Shown here: positions 1 through 10,744 of the stretch, in pieces
Layout: each line of letters starts with the position of its first letter
Position numbering within the stretch: the stretch's first letter is position 1
Origin: Charina bottae
Taxonomy: Eukaryota; Chordata; Lepidosauria; Squamata; Charinaidae
NCBI GenBank assembly: GCA_023362775.1
Contig: JALMGJ010000004.1
Coordinates: forward strand, 50,922,298 to 50,986,297
Direction of reading: 5' to 3'
DNA: 64,000 nt
Notes under the pieces: model-generated
What the model was told of the DNA's origin: nothing
What the model saw: the letters and a program-made list of their open reading frames with translations, nothing else
Databases searched by the model: none
Translations under genes and position numbers: made by a program

Positions 1-157
1 AAATGCCAAGAAATGCAAGTTAGTTCTTAGATGGTTTGGGTATTTGTGTGTGGAAACAGAGATACTTGAACTATATAGATAATGAGACTGAAATGCAATT
101 AAATGGCAATGTTTAACTGTAACAAATCCATTTTCACTTTAAGTAATAGAAAGTTGA

Positions 158-179
158 GAGTCAGTTTGTTGTAGTGGTT
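158..179 (+). repeat. 5' head of a tRNA-derived SINE, cut off by an L1-like insertion
   Basis: The stretch reads like the start of the squamate tRNA-derived SINE seen intact at 48600 (gagccagtttggtgtagtgg), with small differences. It stops abruptly at ttgtagtggtt. The same 11 bases recur at 5652-5662, where the rest of the SINE resumes in frame with the family sequence. These 11 bases are therefore read as the target-site duplication of the element between them. This is the first of the two SINE halves. Confidence 0.75.
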
Positions 180-736
180 GGCTTCCGGGTCGGACTGACA
201 GCACGATGAGTCAGAATTTTTCAGAGTGTTGAAAACCTGGCTAACTTTTCCCTGTTTGCGGTGGTCTCCCAATAGAGACACCAGCGCAAGAAACCGGCTT
301 TTAGATCACTTTTATTTTATTTCTTTTTTAGATTATATTGTCTTATTATTATCTAAAGTCTACCTTTGGACAATGCTTAAAATGTTGGCAATTTTTGTGC
401 TTTCTTTGCTGTAATATTTCAGGTGGAAGTATGATGGATTTTACATTCGAAGCACAGTGAAATGTCTGCATTTTTTCTACTTTATTAGAGTGGGTTTCCT
501 CTCACTTGGAAGTATAAGACTTGGAAACTTTTTATATATAATGGCTGAGTTTTAATTGAACATATTTTGAATATATTTTATTGGATTAATTATTGGTGAA
601 CTTGTCTATTTTTCTTTCTCCTTCATAGTAGTTGAAAATTGTTGTTGTTGTTGTTGAACACAAACTGTTTGAATTATTTTTCTCTTCCTTATTATTTTTG
701 CTTATTGGATTTCTTTTTTTATTTTAATAATCTGTA

Positions 737-3700
737 ATTTTTTATTTTACCCCTTCATGGATCACTGCCTTGTCGTGGCGAAGGGGCTTGCGTAACTCAA
801 TGAAGTCAGGTCAAGAAGAACAGGTCATGATGGAGAGTTCTGACAAAACGTGGTCCACTGGAGGAGGAAATGGCAAACCACTCCAGTATCCTTGCCAAGA
901 AAACCCATGGACAGTATCAAAAGGCTAAAAGATATGACGCCAGAAGATGAGCCCCTCAGGTCGGAAGGTGTCCAAAATGCTACTGGGGAAGAGCGGAGGG
1001 CAATTCCGAGTAGCTCCAGAAAGTGTGAAACGGCTGGGCCAAAGCCGAAAGGACGCTCAGTTGTGGATGTGTCTGGAAGTGGAAGGAAAGTCCGATGCTG
1101 TAAAGAACAATATTGCATAGGAACCTGGAATGTAAGAACTATGAATCAAGGTAAGCTGGATGTGGTCAAACATGAGATGACAAGATTGAACATCGACATA
1201 TTGGGAATCAGCGAACTAAAATGGACAGGAATGGGCGAATTTAATTCAGGAGACCATTATATATACTACTGTGGGCAAGAATCCCTTAGAAGAAATGGAG
1301 TAGCTCTCATAGTCAATAAAAGAGTGGGAAAGGCAGTACTGGGGTACAACCTCAAAAACGACAGAATGCTTTCAGTTCGAATCCAAGGCAAACCATTCAA
1401 CATCACAGTGATCCAAGTCTATGCCCCAACCACTGATGCCAAAGAAGCTGAAGTTGACCGGTTCTATGAAGACCTACAACACCTTCTAGAACTAACACCA
1501 AAAAAAGATGTCCTTTTCATCATAGGGGACTGGAATGCTAAGGTAGGAAGTCAAAAAATAACCGGAATAACAGGCAAGTTCGGCCTTGGAGTACAAAATG
1601 AAGCAGGGCAAAGGCTAATAGAGTTTTGTCAAGAGAACACGCTGGTCATAGCAAACACTCTTTTCCAACAACACAAGAGACGACTCTACACATGGACATC
1701 ACCAGATGGTCAATACCAAAATCAGATTGATTATATACTTTGCAGACAAAGATGGAGAAGCTCTATACAATCAGCAAAAACAAGACCTGGAGCTGACTGT
1801 GGCTCAGATCATGAGCTTCTTATTGCAAAATTTAGGCTTAAATTGAAGAATGTAGAGAAAACCACTAGACCAATCAGGTATGACCTAAATCATATCCCTT
1901 ATGAATATACAGTGGAAGTGAGGAATAGATTTAAAGGATTAGATCTGGTAGACAGAGTGCCTGAAGAACTATGGATGGAGGTTCGTAACATTGTACAGGA
2001 GGCAGCAACTAAAACCATCCCAAAGAAAAAGAAATGCAAGAAAGCAAAGTGGCTGACTGATGAGGCTTTACAAATAGCTGAGGAAAGAAGGGAAGCAAAA
2101 GGCAAGGGAGAAAGGGAAAGATATAAACAACTGAATGCAGAATTCCAGAGAATAGCAAGGAGAGATAAGAAGGCCTTCTTAAATGAACAATGCAAAGAAA
2201 TCGAGGAAAACAATAGAATGGGGAAGACTAGAGATCTCTTCAAGAAAATCGGAGATATCAAGGGAACGTTTTGTGCAAAGATGGGCATGATAAAGGACAA
2301 AAAAGGCAGGGACCTAACAGAAGCAGAAGAGATTAAGAAGAAGTGGCAAGAATACACAGAAGAACTATACAAGAAAGATCTTAATATCCCTGATAAATAC
2401 GATGGTGTGGTCACTGACCTTGAGCCGGACATCCTAGAGAGTGAAGTCAAGTGGGCCTTAGGAAGCATTACTAACAACAAAGCTAGCGGAGAAGACAGTA
2501 TCCCAGCTGAGCTATTTAAAATCCTAAAAGATGATGCTGTTAAAGTGCTGCACTCAATATGCCAACAAATTTGGAAAACTCAACAGTGGCCACAGGATTG
2601 GAAAAGGTCAGTTTACGTTCCAATTCCAAAGAAAGGCAATGCCAAAGAATGTTCAAACTACCGTACAATTGCACTCATTTCACATGCCAGCAAGGTTATG
2701 CTCAAAATCCTACAAGCTAGGCTTCAGCAGCATGTGAACCGAGAACTACCAGAAGTGCAAGCTGGGTTTCGAAGAGGCAGAGGAACTAGAGATCAGATTG
2801 CCAACATTCGCTGGATCATGGAAAAAGCAAGAGAGTTCCAGAAAAACATCTACTTCTGCTTCATTGACTACGCTAAAGCCTTTGATTGTGTGGATCACAA
2901 CAAACTGTGGCAAATTCTTAAAGAGATGGGAGTACCAGACCACCTTACCTGTCTCCTGAGAAACCTGTATGTGGGTCAAGAAGCAACAGTTAGAACCGGA
3001 CATGGAACAACCGACTGGTTCAAAATTGGGAAAGGAGTACGACAAGGCTGTATATTATCACCCTGCTTATTTAACTTATATGCAGAGTACATCATGAGAA
3101 ATGTCGGGCTGGATGAATCACAAGCCGGAGTTAAGATTGCCGGGAAAAATATCAACAACCTCAGATATGCAGACGATACCACCCTATTGGCAGAAAGTGA
3201 AGAGGAACTAAAGAGCTTCTTGATGAGGGTGAAAGAGGAGAGTGCAAAAGCTGGCTTGAAACTCAACATTAAAAAAACCCAGATCATGGCATCTGGTCCC
3301 ATCACTTCCTGGCAAATAGAAGGGGAAGAAATGGAAGCAATGACAGATTTCATTTTCTTGGGCTCCAAGATCACCGCAGACGGTGACTGCAGCCATGAAA
3401 TTAAAAGACGCTTGCTCCTTGGAAGGAAAGCTATGGCAAACCTAGACAGCATATTAAAAAGCAGAGACATCACCTTGCCGACAAAGGTCCGTATAGTTAA
3501 AGCTATGGTTTTTCCAGTAGCAATGTATGGCTGTGAGAGTTGGACCATAAGGAAGGCTGAGCGCCGAAGAATTGATGCTTTCGAGCTGTGGTGCTGGAGA
3601 AGACTCTTGAGAGTCCCTTGGACTGCAAGGAGGTCAAACCAGTCAATCCTAAAGGAAATCAACCCTGACTGCTCATTGGAAGGACAGATGCTGAAGCTGA

Positions 3701-3946
3701 AGCTCAAATACTTTGGCCACCTAATGAGAAGAGAGGACTCACTGGAAAAGACCCTGATGCTGGGAAAGACTGAGGGCAAAAGGAGAAGGGGACGTCAGAG
3801 GATGAGATGGTTAGATAGCATCACCGATGTAATGAACATGAATTTGAGTAAACTCCGAGAGACAGTGGAGGACAGGAAGGCCTGGCGTGCTATGGTCCAT
3901 GAGGTCACGAAGAGTCGGACACGACTGAACGACTGAACAACAAAAA
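737..3946 (+). mobile_element. Full-length BovB (RTE clade) LINE, copy 1
   Basis: A complete BovB LINE. The 5' end, near 751, begins ccccttcatggatcactgcc, matching the outer end of the minus-strand copy at 28 kb. The 3' end has the BovB signature gtcggacacgactgaacgac followed by a short acaac tail. A 21-bp direct repeat at 716-736 and 3947-3967 fits a TSD, although about 14 extra AT-rich bases lie between the left repeat and the recognisable 5' end; a shorter TSD (tttttatttta) next to the element is an alternative. The element sits inside the L1-like element, so it is younger than it. Confidence 0.93.
850..3936 (+). CDS. BovB ORF2: apurinic-type endonuclease plus reverse transcriptase, intact
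   Basis: The frame of 1028 codons is open from end to end, a usual length for BovB. Residues about 88-325 form the endonuclease/exonuclease/phosphatase-type domain that nicks target DNA: NVR near residue 94, SELKW near 121-125, DWNAKVG near 227-233 and SDHELL near 319. The reverse transcriptase follows: motif A FIDYAKAFD with Asp about 673, motif B GVRQGCILSP, motif C YADD at 773-776, then FLGSKI. The protein would copy its own RNA into nicked chromosomal DNA. The ATG at 850 is the first in frame; one at 907 (MDSIKRL) is an alternative start. All key residues are present, so activity is possible, but expression cannot be judged. Confidence 0.95.
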   Translation: MVHWRRKWQTTPVSLPRKPMDSIKRLKDMTPEDEPLRSEGVQNATGEERRAIPSSSRKCETAGPKPKGRSVVDVSGSGRKVRCCKEQYCIGTWNVRTMNQGKLDVVKHEMTRLNIDILGISELKWTGMGEFNSGDHYIYYCGQESLRRNGVALIVNKRVGKAVLGYNLKNDRMLSVRIQGKPFNITVIQVYAPTTDAKEAEVDRFYEDLQHLLELTPKKDVLFIIGDWNAKVGSQKITGITGKFGLGVQNEAGQRLIEFCQENTLVIANTLFQQHKRRLYTWTSPDGQYQNQIDYILCRQRWRSSIQSAKTRPGADCGSDHELLIAKFRLKLKNVEKTTRPIRYDLNHIPYEYTVEVRNRFKGLDLVDRVPEELWMEVRNIVQEAATKTIPKKKKCKKAKWLTDEALQIAEERREAKGKGERERYKQLNAEFQRIARRDKKAFLNEQCKEIEENNRMGKTRDLFKKIGDIKGTFCAKMGMIKDKKGRDLTEAEEIKKKWQEYTEELYKKDLNIPDKYDGVVTDLEPDILESEVKWALGSITNNKASGEDSIPAELFKILKDDAVKVLHSICQQIWKTQQWPQDWKRSVYVPIPKKGNAKECSNYRTIALISHASKVMLKILQARLQQHVNRELPEVQAGFRRGRGTRDQIANIRWIMEKAREFQKNIYFCFIDYAKAFDCVDHNKLWQILKEMGVPDHLTCLLRNLYVGQEATVRTGHGTTDWFKIGKGVRQGCILSPCLFNLYAEYIMRNVGLDESQAGVKIAGKNINNLRYADDTTLLAESEEELKSFLMRVKEESAKAGLKLNIKKTQIMASGPITSWQIEGEEMEAMTDFIFLGSKITADGDCSHEIKRRLLLGRKAMANLDSILKSRDITLPTKVRIVKAMVFPVAMYGCESWTIRKAERRRIDAFELWCWRRLLRVPWTARRSNQSILKEINPDCSLEGQMLKLKLKYFGHLMRREDSLEKTLMLGKTEGKRRRGRQRMRWLDSITDVMNMNLSKLRETVEDRKAWRAMVHEVTKSRTRLND

Positions 3947-4117
3947 TTTTTATTTTAATAATCTGTATTTAGGTAATAATTCATTTCTTACAACTGGAAC
4001 TTATTTGAAACTCATCAGACCCTGTTGGTAATTTTCCACTTGAACAGACCAGCTGTTTATTGCCCCTCTGGGAAATTCTTTTGTTGTGACTAGAGAGCTC
4101 ATGGTGTTTGTTGGAGT

Positions 4118-4558
4118 GTGGAGAAGGAAATTCACAACACTGAGTTAGAGAAGGAACAAAGGGAGGGGGAAATGGCAAATACAATAGAAGCGCTGATCCA
4201 AGACTTTAAACAAGAGATTAGAGAAAAAATTTTAGGAATTGGGGAAATACTGAGAAACCTCTTGCTAGATTTCCAGGGTCAGATACAAAAGATAGAATCA
4301 GAAACAGAAGAAGTTTTGACATATTTTGACAGAGATACTCCTGAAATAGAGGGAAAGGGGGAGATGGAGATTTCAAATGCTTTGCTACAGTTGCTGCAAT
4401 TGAGTCAGGGAGAAAGAGATCTGAGTTTGGAGCCTGATAGGTATTTTGGAATTGATTTGTTTGGTGTTGGACGGGGAAAGGCTCAGAAAAATATTCCGAC
4501 ATTTTATATGAGACAGATAATAAAACAAAATATACATTATAATTTTGGTATAACCTGA
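4118..4558 (+). CDS. Short frame of 146 codons in the L1-like element, possible ORF1-like remnant
   Basis: The predicted product is rich in Glu, Lys, Gln and Leu (for example MANTIEALIQDFKQEIREK, starting about residue 19) with heptad-like spacing, compatible with a coiled coil. L1 ORF1 proteins also have coiled coils, and the position between a leader and an AT-rich 3' end fits that reading. I see no RNA-binding domain and no clear family match. The last third looks less like coding sequence. It may be a degraded ORF1 or chance. It has no partner ORF2 in this element. Confidence 0.35.
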   Translation: MEKEIHNTELEKEQREGEMANTIEALIQDFKQEIREKILGIGEILRNLLLDFQGQIQKIESETEEVLTYFDRDTPEIEGKGEMEISNALLQLLQLSQGERDLSLEPDRYFGIDLFGVGRGKAQKNIPTFYMRQIIKQNIHYNFGIT

Positions 4559-5651
4559 ACAGGAGATTTAGCTTAAAAGATGGAATGGAGGGATATAAGG
4601 CCACTGGAACCACGGATTCTAATTGGATATAAATTGTTTTATAAATGTAAATTAAGTTTTAACTAGTAATATAATTGTGGGAAATATTAAGTATCAAAAA
4701 TTGATATGAGAAAACGTATTGAAGTATAAAAATGTGATATTTTAATTGAAGGATACAAGGTTATAAAATTAAAGATATAAACGTATGTTGTTGTTATAGA
4801 TTACATGCAAATTAGAAATATTTCTATGGGAAAATATTCTATTAGAATTGGATGTATAAGGATGTAAAGAAAAGAGGGATCCAAATATATACTTCAACGT
4901 GAATGTACTATAAAATATAAAAACAGATCGAGTTGGAATTAGAATTAATACTATTATAAGATGAATAGTATAGTTACTAGTATGAATATTATTGAGAATT
5001 GTTATAAGATTATGTATTAGTGGAACAGGAAGTTATAAAATTTGTTAATTGGGTAAATGTGTATGGAGATGTAGAATATAGTATAAATATAGTTTAAATA
5101 TAGATTATGTTTAAATTAGTGTTAATTTTATGGATATATACAAATAGGATATATTTTATTAGAAATAAAAGAGGACCTTTTCCTTTTATATAAATGACTC
5201 AAGATTAATTGGACTTTATAAAGGACATAAATATGGATGTAAAAATGGAAAGATTGATTAAAAAATACTAAACTGATATATTTAATGAAAAGAAAACTTA
5301 AAATGACATTACTTCTAGGAGCGGAAACCATATATGGATCAATGGAGAATTGCAAGAAGGGTGAAGCCTATATGAAGATCAGAAGATTGGAATATAGAAA
5401 TTAAAATCTACTAGACAAAGAAAAGTTCCTGTGTATTGTATGAAAGACTAACATTTAAAGCTGAATATTGTACTTAATGACCAAAGATAGATTGGAGGTC
5501 ATCTATTTTTCATATTTTTCTTTTTTATTATTTTTCTTTATCTCACCTTTTCTTTTCTTCTTCTTTTTTCTTTCTTTTTACTTTGTATTTCTATTTCTTT
5601 TTCTAACTTTTAATATGTATTATAAAATTTAATAAAATTTATGAAAAAAAA

Positions 5652-5893
5652 TTGTAGTGGTTAAGGCACTGGGAGAAAACCTGGGAGACTGTGAGTTCTA
5701 GTCCCACCATAGGCATGAAGCCAGCTGGGTGGCCTTGGGTCAGTCACTCACTCCCAGCCCTAGGAAGAAGGCAGTGGCAAACCACTTTTGAAAACCTTGC
5801 CAAGAAAACTGCAGGGACTTGTCCATGCAGTCGCCAGGAGTCAAAAACTGACTCGAAGGCACCAAAAAAGAAAAAAAAAGAAAAGAAAGAAAA
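5652..5893 (+). repeat. tRNA-derived squamate SINE, main part
   Basis: The sequence runs on from the head at 158-179: ttgtagtggttaaggcac, then a stretch like the tRNA B-box region (gtgagttctagtcccacc), the family body cttgggtcagtcactcac and agccctaggaagaaggcag, then tggcaaaccact and ccttgccaagaaaact, and the 3' end ggagtc...actcgaaggcacc with an A-rich tail. The copy is complete apart from the L1-like insertion. The body resembles part of the BovB 5' end (about 870-905), and the 3' end resembles the BovB 3' end, so BovB probably supplied the machinery for its movement. Confidence 0.85.
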
Positions 5894-8029
5894 TTAATTT
5901 TTGTACTACTTTTATTGTTTCATACCTTCTAATGTACTTTATTTTAATCCTTTCATTCATAATTAAACTTATACCTTTACTTCCCTGCCTGTATTCATCA
6001 ACTTCATTCACAAGCTCAGATCACCAACAGCTGCAGAACTGGAAAGACTGGAAAACTAATGAACTAAGCAGGAACAATATAAATCACCAATCACATTTTG
6101 AAAATGACTTTTATAAAACTTGGACTAAACCAGATGGTTCCTAGTAAACATACAGGAGAAATCTGTTGGTGTATATGACATTATATAAGGGTACATATAA
6201 GAAATGTTAGGGTTTGCAAAGATAATGACTTGGAGTAAGTCAATCTGTAGAATATTGTTTCCAAACTCTAGTCAAATTTCCCCCCAGTGTTTTAGTGTTT
6301 CAATTAGAGATGGGATAAATATCCAAGAGACAAGCATTAAAGTACAACCCACATAGGTTTGGGGAAAGCCATACTTTTTCCTTGGTCTGTCAGTGCTTCA
6401 TGAGTGCATAAATGGATGACATCCTCCTCCTTCCGCTCCCAGCCTATTGCACATGCACTCCACACCCATGTTTTTCAGTTTCTATTCACAAAAAGCCATC
6501 TCAAGTCCTTCAAGGGCAGATGGTATTCAGCACTTCATTCCAATAGCAGCCCTGGTTCCAACTGGCTGTAGTGTCTAATATGCCCTCTGCCCTCTGATCA
6601 CTGCCCTGTGTAGCCTGTTTGTTCTAGGGGGCTATGTTTTTAGCTGATTGCCAGTTGTAATTTTGTTACAGTCTTCCAAATTAACCAATGATAGCCCATT
6701 CATTAAATGAATTATCCTCAACCCTAGAAGTTCATGCAAGCCTTTCATCTCCCTTGTAATCACCCCTTCTGTTTCTGTCCAGGCTAGGTGAAACATCCTT
6801 GCTTTCCTACCGTCTGCCCATAGTAAGTTTCACCTCCCTTCTCACCCTGTTTTAAACATCTTTTAAGCTGTGATGCCAAGAGTCATTCTAAGTCGGGCAG
6901 CCTAGAAATCTGATGAATGAATGAATCTTAGGAACATTACCACTTTGTTTTATGAAACTGAACTATCAGTTCTTCCCCACTCCAAAATTTCCATGGAACT
7001 CCAGAGGAATGTAGAAACAAAAGAACAACCTGTTCCTATTGCTTTCATTATTTCAGCATCATTTCCTATTTCCTATTTCAGAGGAAGCACAAGGGGAAAA
7101 AAGGGTCTGGGTTAGTGTCAAAGGAGATACTGTGGGAAAGTGAGAATGAAGAAATCCACCTGTGCAAACTTCTGAAAAGAAAAGGAAAAGAAAGACACTA
7201 AAACTAATGAGAAGGGAATAATCCCTAAAACAAAAAGGCAGGCCCAGGCAGACTGGTCCACCCAAGAATGAGGCAGCATGGCTTGCCTTCCCTACAGGAT
7301 GGGAAGGGCAAGAAGCAAGGGAATGGCCAATCAGGTCTGCAGTGGCCATAATCCAGGCTAAGCACCAGCCCAGCCCCATTGCCAGACCTTTCCAGGCTAC
7401 AATTTCTAAAGTTGGCTTAAGAAACAGCTGGGAGCAGCATGGGAGACAAGCAATGTAGGCTACAATATAGAATTGCCCATAGTCTCTCTTTATGAATGGG
7501 CAACTGCCATGCTGGTTCACCTTTTAAAGCACTTTGATAGGGAAAGAGAATGAGAGCAGATGCATGAACCCCACCTGGGACAGAATGTCTCTTCCTGATT
7601 GCAGAAGATTGTTAGGGTTAGTGATCTCCCTGATTCCTTCTGGGAAAGGCTCTCCACTTAGGTCACAAATAGAGTTTCTGAAGAGGAAATGCTAATAAAA
7701 GATAGCTTTCTAAAGTACTGATACTGAACCCTAAGGACAGGCTTGGGTACTGCCATCCTACAGTAGAAAACTTCTGTTGGCTTCTTTGATTCAAAATAGA
7801 GACTTACCTGTCTTCCTGGCATCATGCACACGGGCAATTGAGCCGATTTGTTTCTGGTTCAGCTGAAGTATAATCCAAAGTGATCTCTATGTTCACAGCT
7901 CTGGGCTTCTGGGCTGACATTTACCCCATTGGTGGACACTCTTGTTTCAGCACCCCTCCAGGTCCATAAACTTCAGCTGGTGGTGTAGTCTGCTCACAGT
8001 TCCTGAAAGAGGAAAGGCTTTTAAGATCT
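5894..8029. other. Non-repetitive intergenic or intronic DNA
   Basis: No family repeat, coding domain or RNA gene was recognised. Short open frames here (for example minus strand 7059-7520) have no domain, no codon bias and no splice context that would mark an exon. Confidence 0.5.
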
Positions 8030-8160
8030 CTCAGCTGTATTTATATTTCTATTTAATTTTTTTGTATTGTTTTTATTGTTGATTGTTTTTATTATTGTTA
8101 GCCGCCCAGAGTCACTGGTTTGAGATGGGTGGCTATAAATTGAATAAATAAATAAATAAG
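8030..8160 (+). repeat. 3' end of an L2-clade LINE
   Basis: Only the terminal part is present: agccgcccagagtcactgg, then gatgggtggctataaattg and a (aata)n tail. The same 3' end closes the longer L2 copies at 40.5 kb and 45.95 kb. The copy is strongly 5'-truncated. Confidence 0.75.
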
Positions 8161-9010
8161 GATAGTTTAACACATCCTTTCATAGCAGCCATTCAGATTT
8201 ATCAGAGTGCTGTACATACCATAGTGCAGAATACATATTATGATACATTTTTAGCTATTTGCTGAGTGTTGCAAATATTCCCACATGCACAGTAACCCAG
8301 GTAACAGAAGAACCGAGAAGAGTCTTGGCTGGTTTCATGTTTTCCTCAGTGACTGGTACTAGGTTTGATTTTTAAAGCAATAGAAAACTGGGACTAGCCA
8401 TTTCTTCTCCATTCTTTCCCTTTCATTTAGAGCAAGGGGACAGAGTTTCACAGATCCCCAGTCCACAGCAAGTTCTTCCTGATGCCTGTCTGTAGATATT
8501 GTTTAGAATATAACCCCACCCGCGCACCCCACTCCAGCCACTGCTGCACCTTTTCACCATGATTGTAGCAGTTAGGAAAAGGGTTTGGTTGCAAAATAAA
8601 CAGAGCACATATTATACAGTGGCTTAAAAATTAAAGAAATGTCTTGAATCTCTTTGGAGTCAGTACCAATCATGTTATTGTTGTACCCCTCCTTCCTTAT
8701 CTGCTTTGGAGAATGGATATCTTATGTAAGAAAGAACTTACATAAGGATAAAAAAGAGCTTTCCAAAGTAGCCAAGCTTGATCCAACAGGACTGTTTTTT
8801 TAAAGGCAACATTGAATTCCAAAGAATTCTGATTCAAACCACATCAGTTTTAGTTTCCTGATTGCATACTTTCACATAAAATTGTAAAATGTTGTCTGCT
8901 TCATTACTTTGGAACTTCAGCACGACCTGGACAAGAAATCCAAAAGGATACTCAACCTGTTTCTTAAAATATGGTCAATAAAAGTTGACCAGGACAACTA
9001 AATGTCTAAA
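8161..9010. other. Non-repetitive DNA
   Basis: Nothing recognised on either strand. Confidence 0.45.
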
Positions 9011-9018
9011 GTTTAGAT

Positions 9019-9088
9019 TAGTGTTGGCTGGGGAATTCTGGGAGTTGAAGTCCACACATCTTCAAGTTGCTGAGGTGGAGAAACACTG
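9019..9088. mobile_element. Small hAT-type MITE remnant
   Basis: This 70-bp piece contains gggaattctgggagttgaag, then tccacacatcttcaagttgc, and ends gagaaacactg. It matches one arm of the hairpin MITE at 59924-60057. It is flanked by perfect 8-bp duplications gtttagat (9011-9018 and 9089-9096), the length made by hAT transposases. One arm is mostly lost, leaving the left terminal repeat degenerate. It codes for nothing. Confidence 0.85.
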
Positions 9089-9096
9089 GTTTAGAT

Positions 9097-10744
9097 CTTT
9101 AAAATCCAAGAGAGGTGCTGCTGCTGTGAATTTTCCTTATATGACTTTGCAGGAGCTGGGTGAAAAGGAGAACGGCATTAAGTTCCTGAAATGACAGTGG
9201 ACAAATATGCCACTCCTTTGCTCAAACAATTTTAAGAGTGAGGGAGAGTACTGAGCTGAGAACTGTTGCTGTGGGTCTAAAGGCACCTTTGGATTTAGAG
9301 AGTTCTTCTCCCAAAACTGGCACCATCCAGACATTAGGGCCACAACTCCCAGCATTCTCAAACAGCCTGGCCAAAGCAGTTTCAACTGGTGCAAGCTGGA
9401 GAAATAGTAGAGTTGTTGCTTGTTGCAATTCAGTGGTGTCTTACTCAGCTCAACAGTGATATCTGTAATACATCTAAACGTTACAAAAGTAGACCATGTC
9501 TCCAGAGATCTCTGCTTACACAGAGCAAAGGAGGGATTACTCCTTGGAACTCCTTCTCATAATTTGTGGAAATGGGAAAAAGGGAACAAATATTAAGAAG
9601 TTGGAAGGACACTAAAGGTTCATAGCTAAACTGACTGATTGATATATGAGTTAACTAAACGGGGATTCAAGCTTATATCAGTCTCACCCTTTCTACATTT
9701 CTGCCCACGTTATCTCTATCTCCTAGGAGGGGAATGTTAACAAAATGCTGTGCATACAGTATCAAGAATACTTGGTTAATTTTCCCCAGCTGGAATAACG
9801 AAGGTTAAAGAGAAAAAGGAGAAAAGCGCTTCAGCCATTATTTGATTCGGACATATGTTCATCTCCCACTGTGGTTAGGAAAGACAATGTACAGCACAGC
9901 TAAAGAAAATCCCTTGAGCCTTTTTTATACAATACAGCTGGTTTTTCCTTAAATAACATATTCCACTGCGGCCATGTGTAATGAAGCTCAAATGACTTTT
10001 GCAAAGTGCCAGCAGAATCAAAGTAAATAAAGGCAATGCTTTAGTCTGAGGTGGGCAGCCTGTAGCTGGAGGGATGAATGCAACCCTGAGATGCATTTAA
10101 AAAGCCCTTTGCAATCAATTAGTTCATATCTCTGGCAAGAGCAATCTTGCTCTCTACTGGAAGCACACTTGATGGGGGAAAGACAAAATATCAACAACAA
10201 CAACAACAATAACAAGTAAAATTAAGCTATCATCTCCTTGCATGCCAGTAACTTTTTTTGTGAAACTTCCTGAAAGAGAATTAAAAGACAGCAATGTGCT
10301 ATATTATCAAGCGAGCCGAAATCCACTTAAAATGTTTATTTGAAAAACAATCCTGCAGAGCAGATGCTTTCCTTGTCAGTTACAAGATTCCTGCACTTTT
10401 GCTTAAGTGCAATAACAAGATTTCAATGAACAACTTACAGATTGCCTCCTGACTAGGCACTTTAAATTTCCGCATTTTCAGTTTCTCTAGCTATTTTATT
10501 ATAAGCACTTAAATGGAAAGGAAATCATGAAAATCCCTATTCCTGTTAGAATAGAAATTGGCAGGAAGGATTCATTGGCCAGGTAATCCCACAACTACAA
10601 TTAACAAGAATCACAAACAGTGAAGAAAGACCTATTTTTCTTCAGTGCTGCTATGTGAGGCATGAATAAGTTTATATACTGTATATCTCCTTTTGGATCC
10701 CAAGGTCCAAACATCAGTTACAATACATTTAATTAATAAAAGAG
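9097..10744. other. Non-repetitive DNA with possible conserved non-coding element
   Basis: No repeat family was recognised from about 9400 to 10735. The stretch about 9960-10500 has balanced composition and homeodomain-like words such as caatcaattagttc, and no decayed transposon pattern. It is a reasonable place to look for a conserved non-coding element, but conservation cannot be seen from one sequence. A short motif near 9340 (cacaactcccagcattctc) may belong to an old repeat. Confidence 0.3.

Larger units (their letters stand above)
180..5651 (+). mobile_element. L1-like non-LTR element inserted in a SINE and itself split by BovB
   Basis: Both ends are flanked by ttgtagtggtt (169-179 and 5652-5662), and the flanks join to make one SINE, so the boundaries are well supported. 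Without the nested BovB the element is about 2.2 kb. It starts with a moderately GC-rich leader, holds one short frame rich in charged residues (4118-4558), then about 1 kb of very AT-rich sequence, and ends in a T/C-rich stretch followed by aataaaatttatg and a run of A. The pyrimidine-rich 3' end and A-tail resemble squamate L1 elements. No reverse transcriptase is present, so it would be non-autonomous. The class is inferred from layout; the insertion itself is seen directly. Confidence 0.6.

Noticed and set aside
1899..3779. Long open frames on the strand opposite BovB copy 1 (193 and 267 codons), with matches opposite copy 2
   Set aside because: They mirror the ORF2 coding sequence and recur only because the copies are alike. 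No domain or start context of their own.
7059..7520. Minus-strand frame of 153 codons as a possible host exon
   Set aside because: Cys, Phe and Leu-rich without any domain, and no sign of splice sites in the right places.
9300..9400. cacaactcccagcattctc as another hAT MITE
   Set aside because: No terminal repeats or 8-bp duplication around it. Too short to assign.
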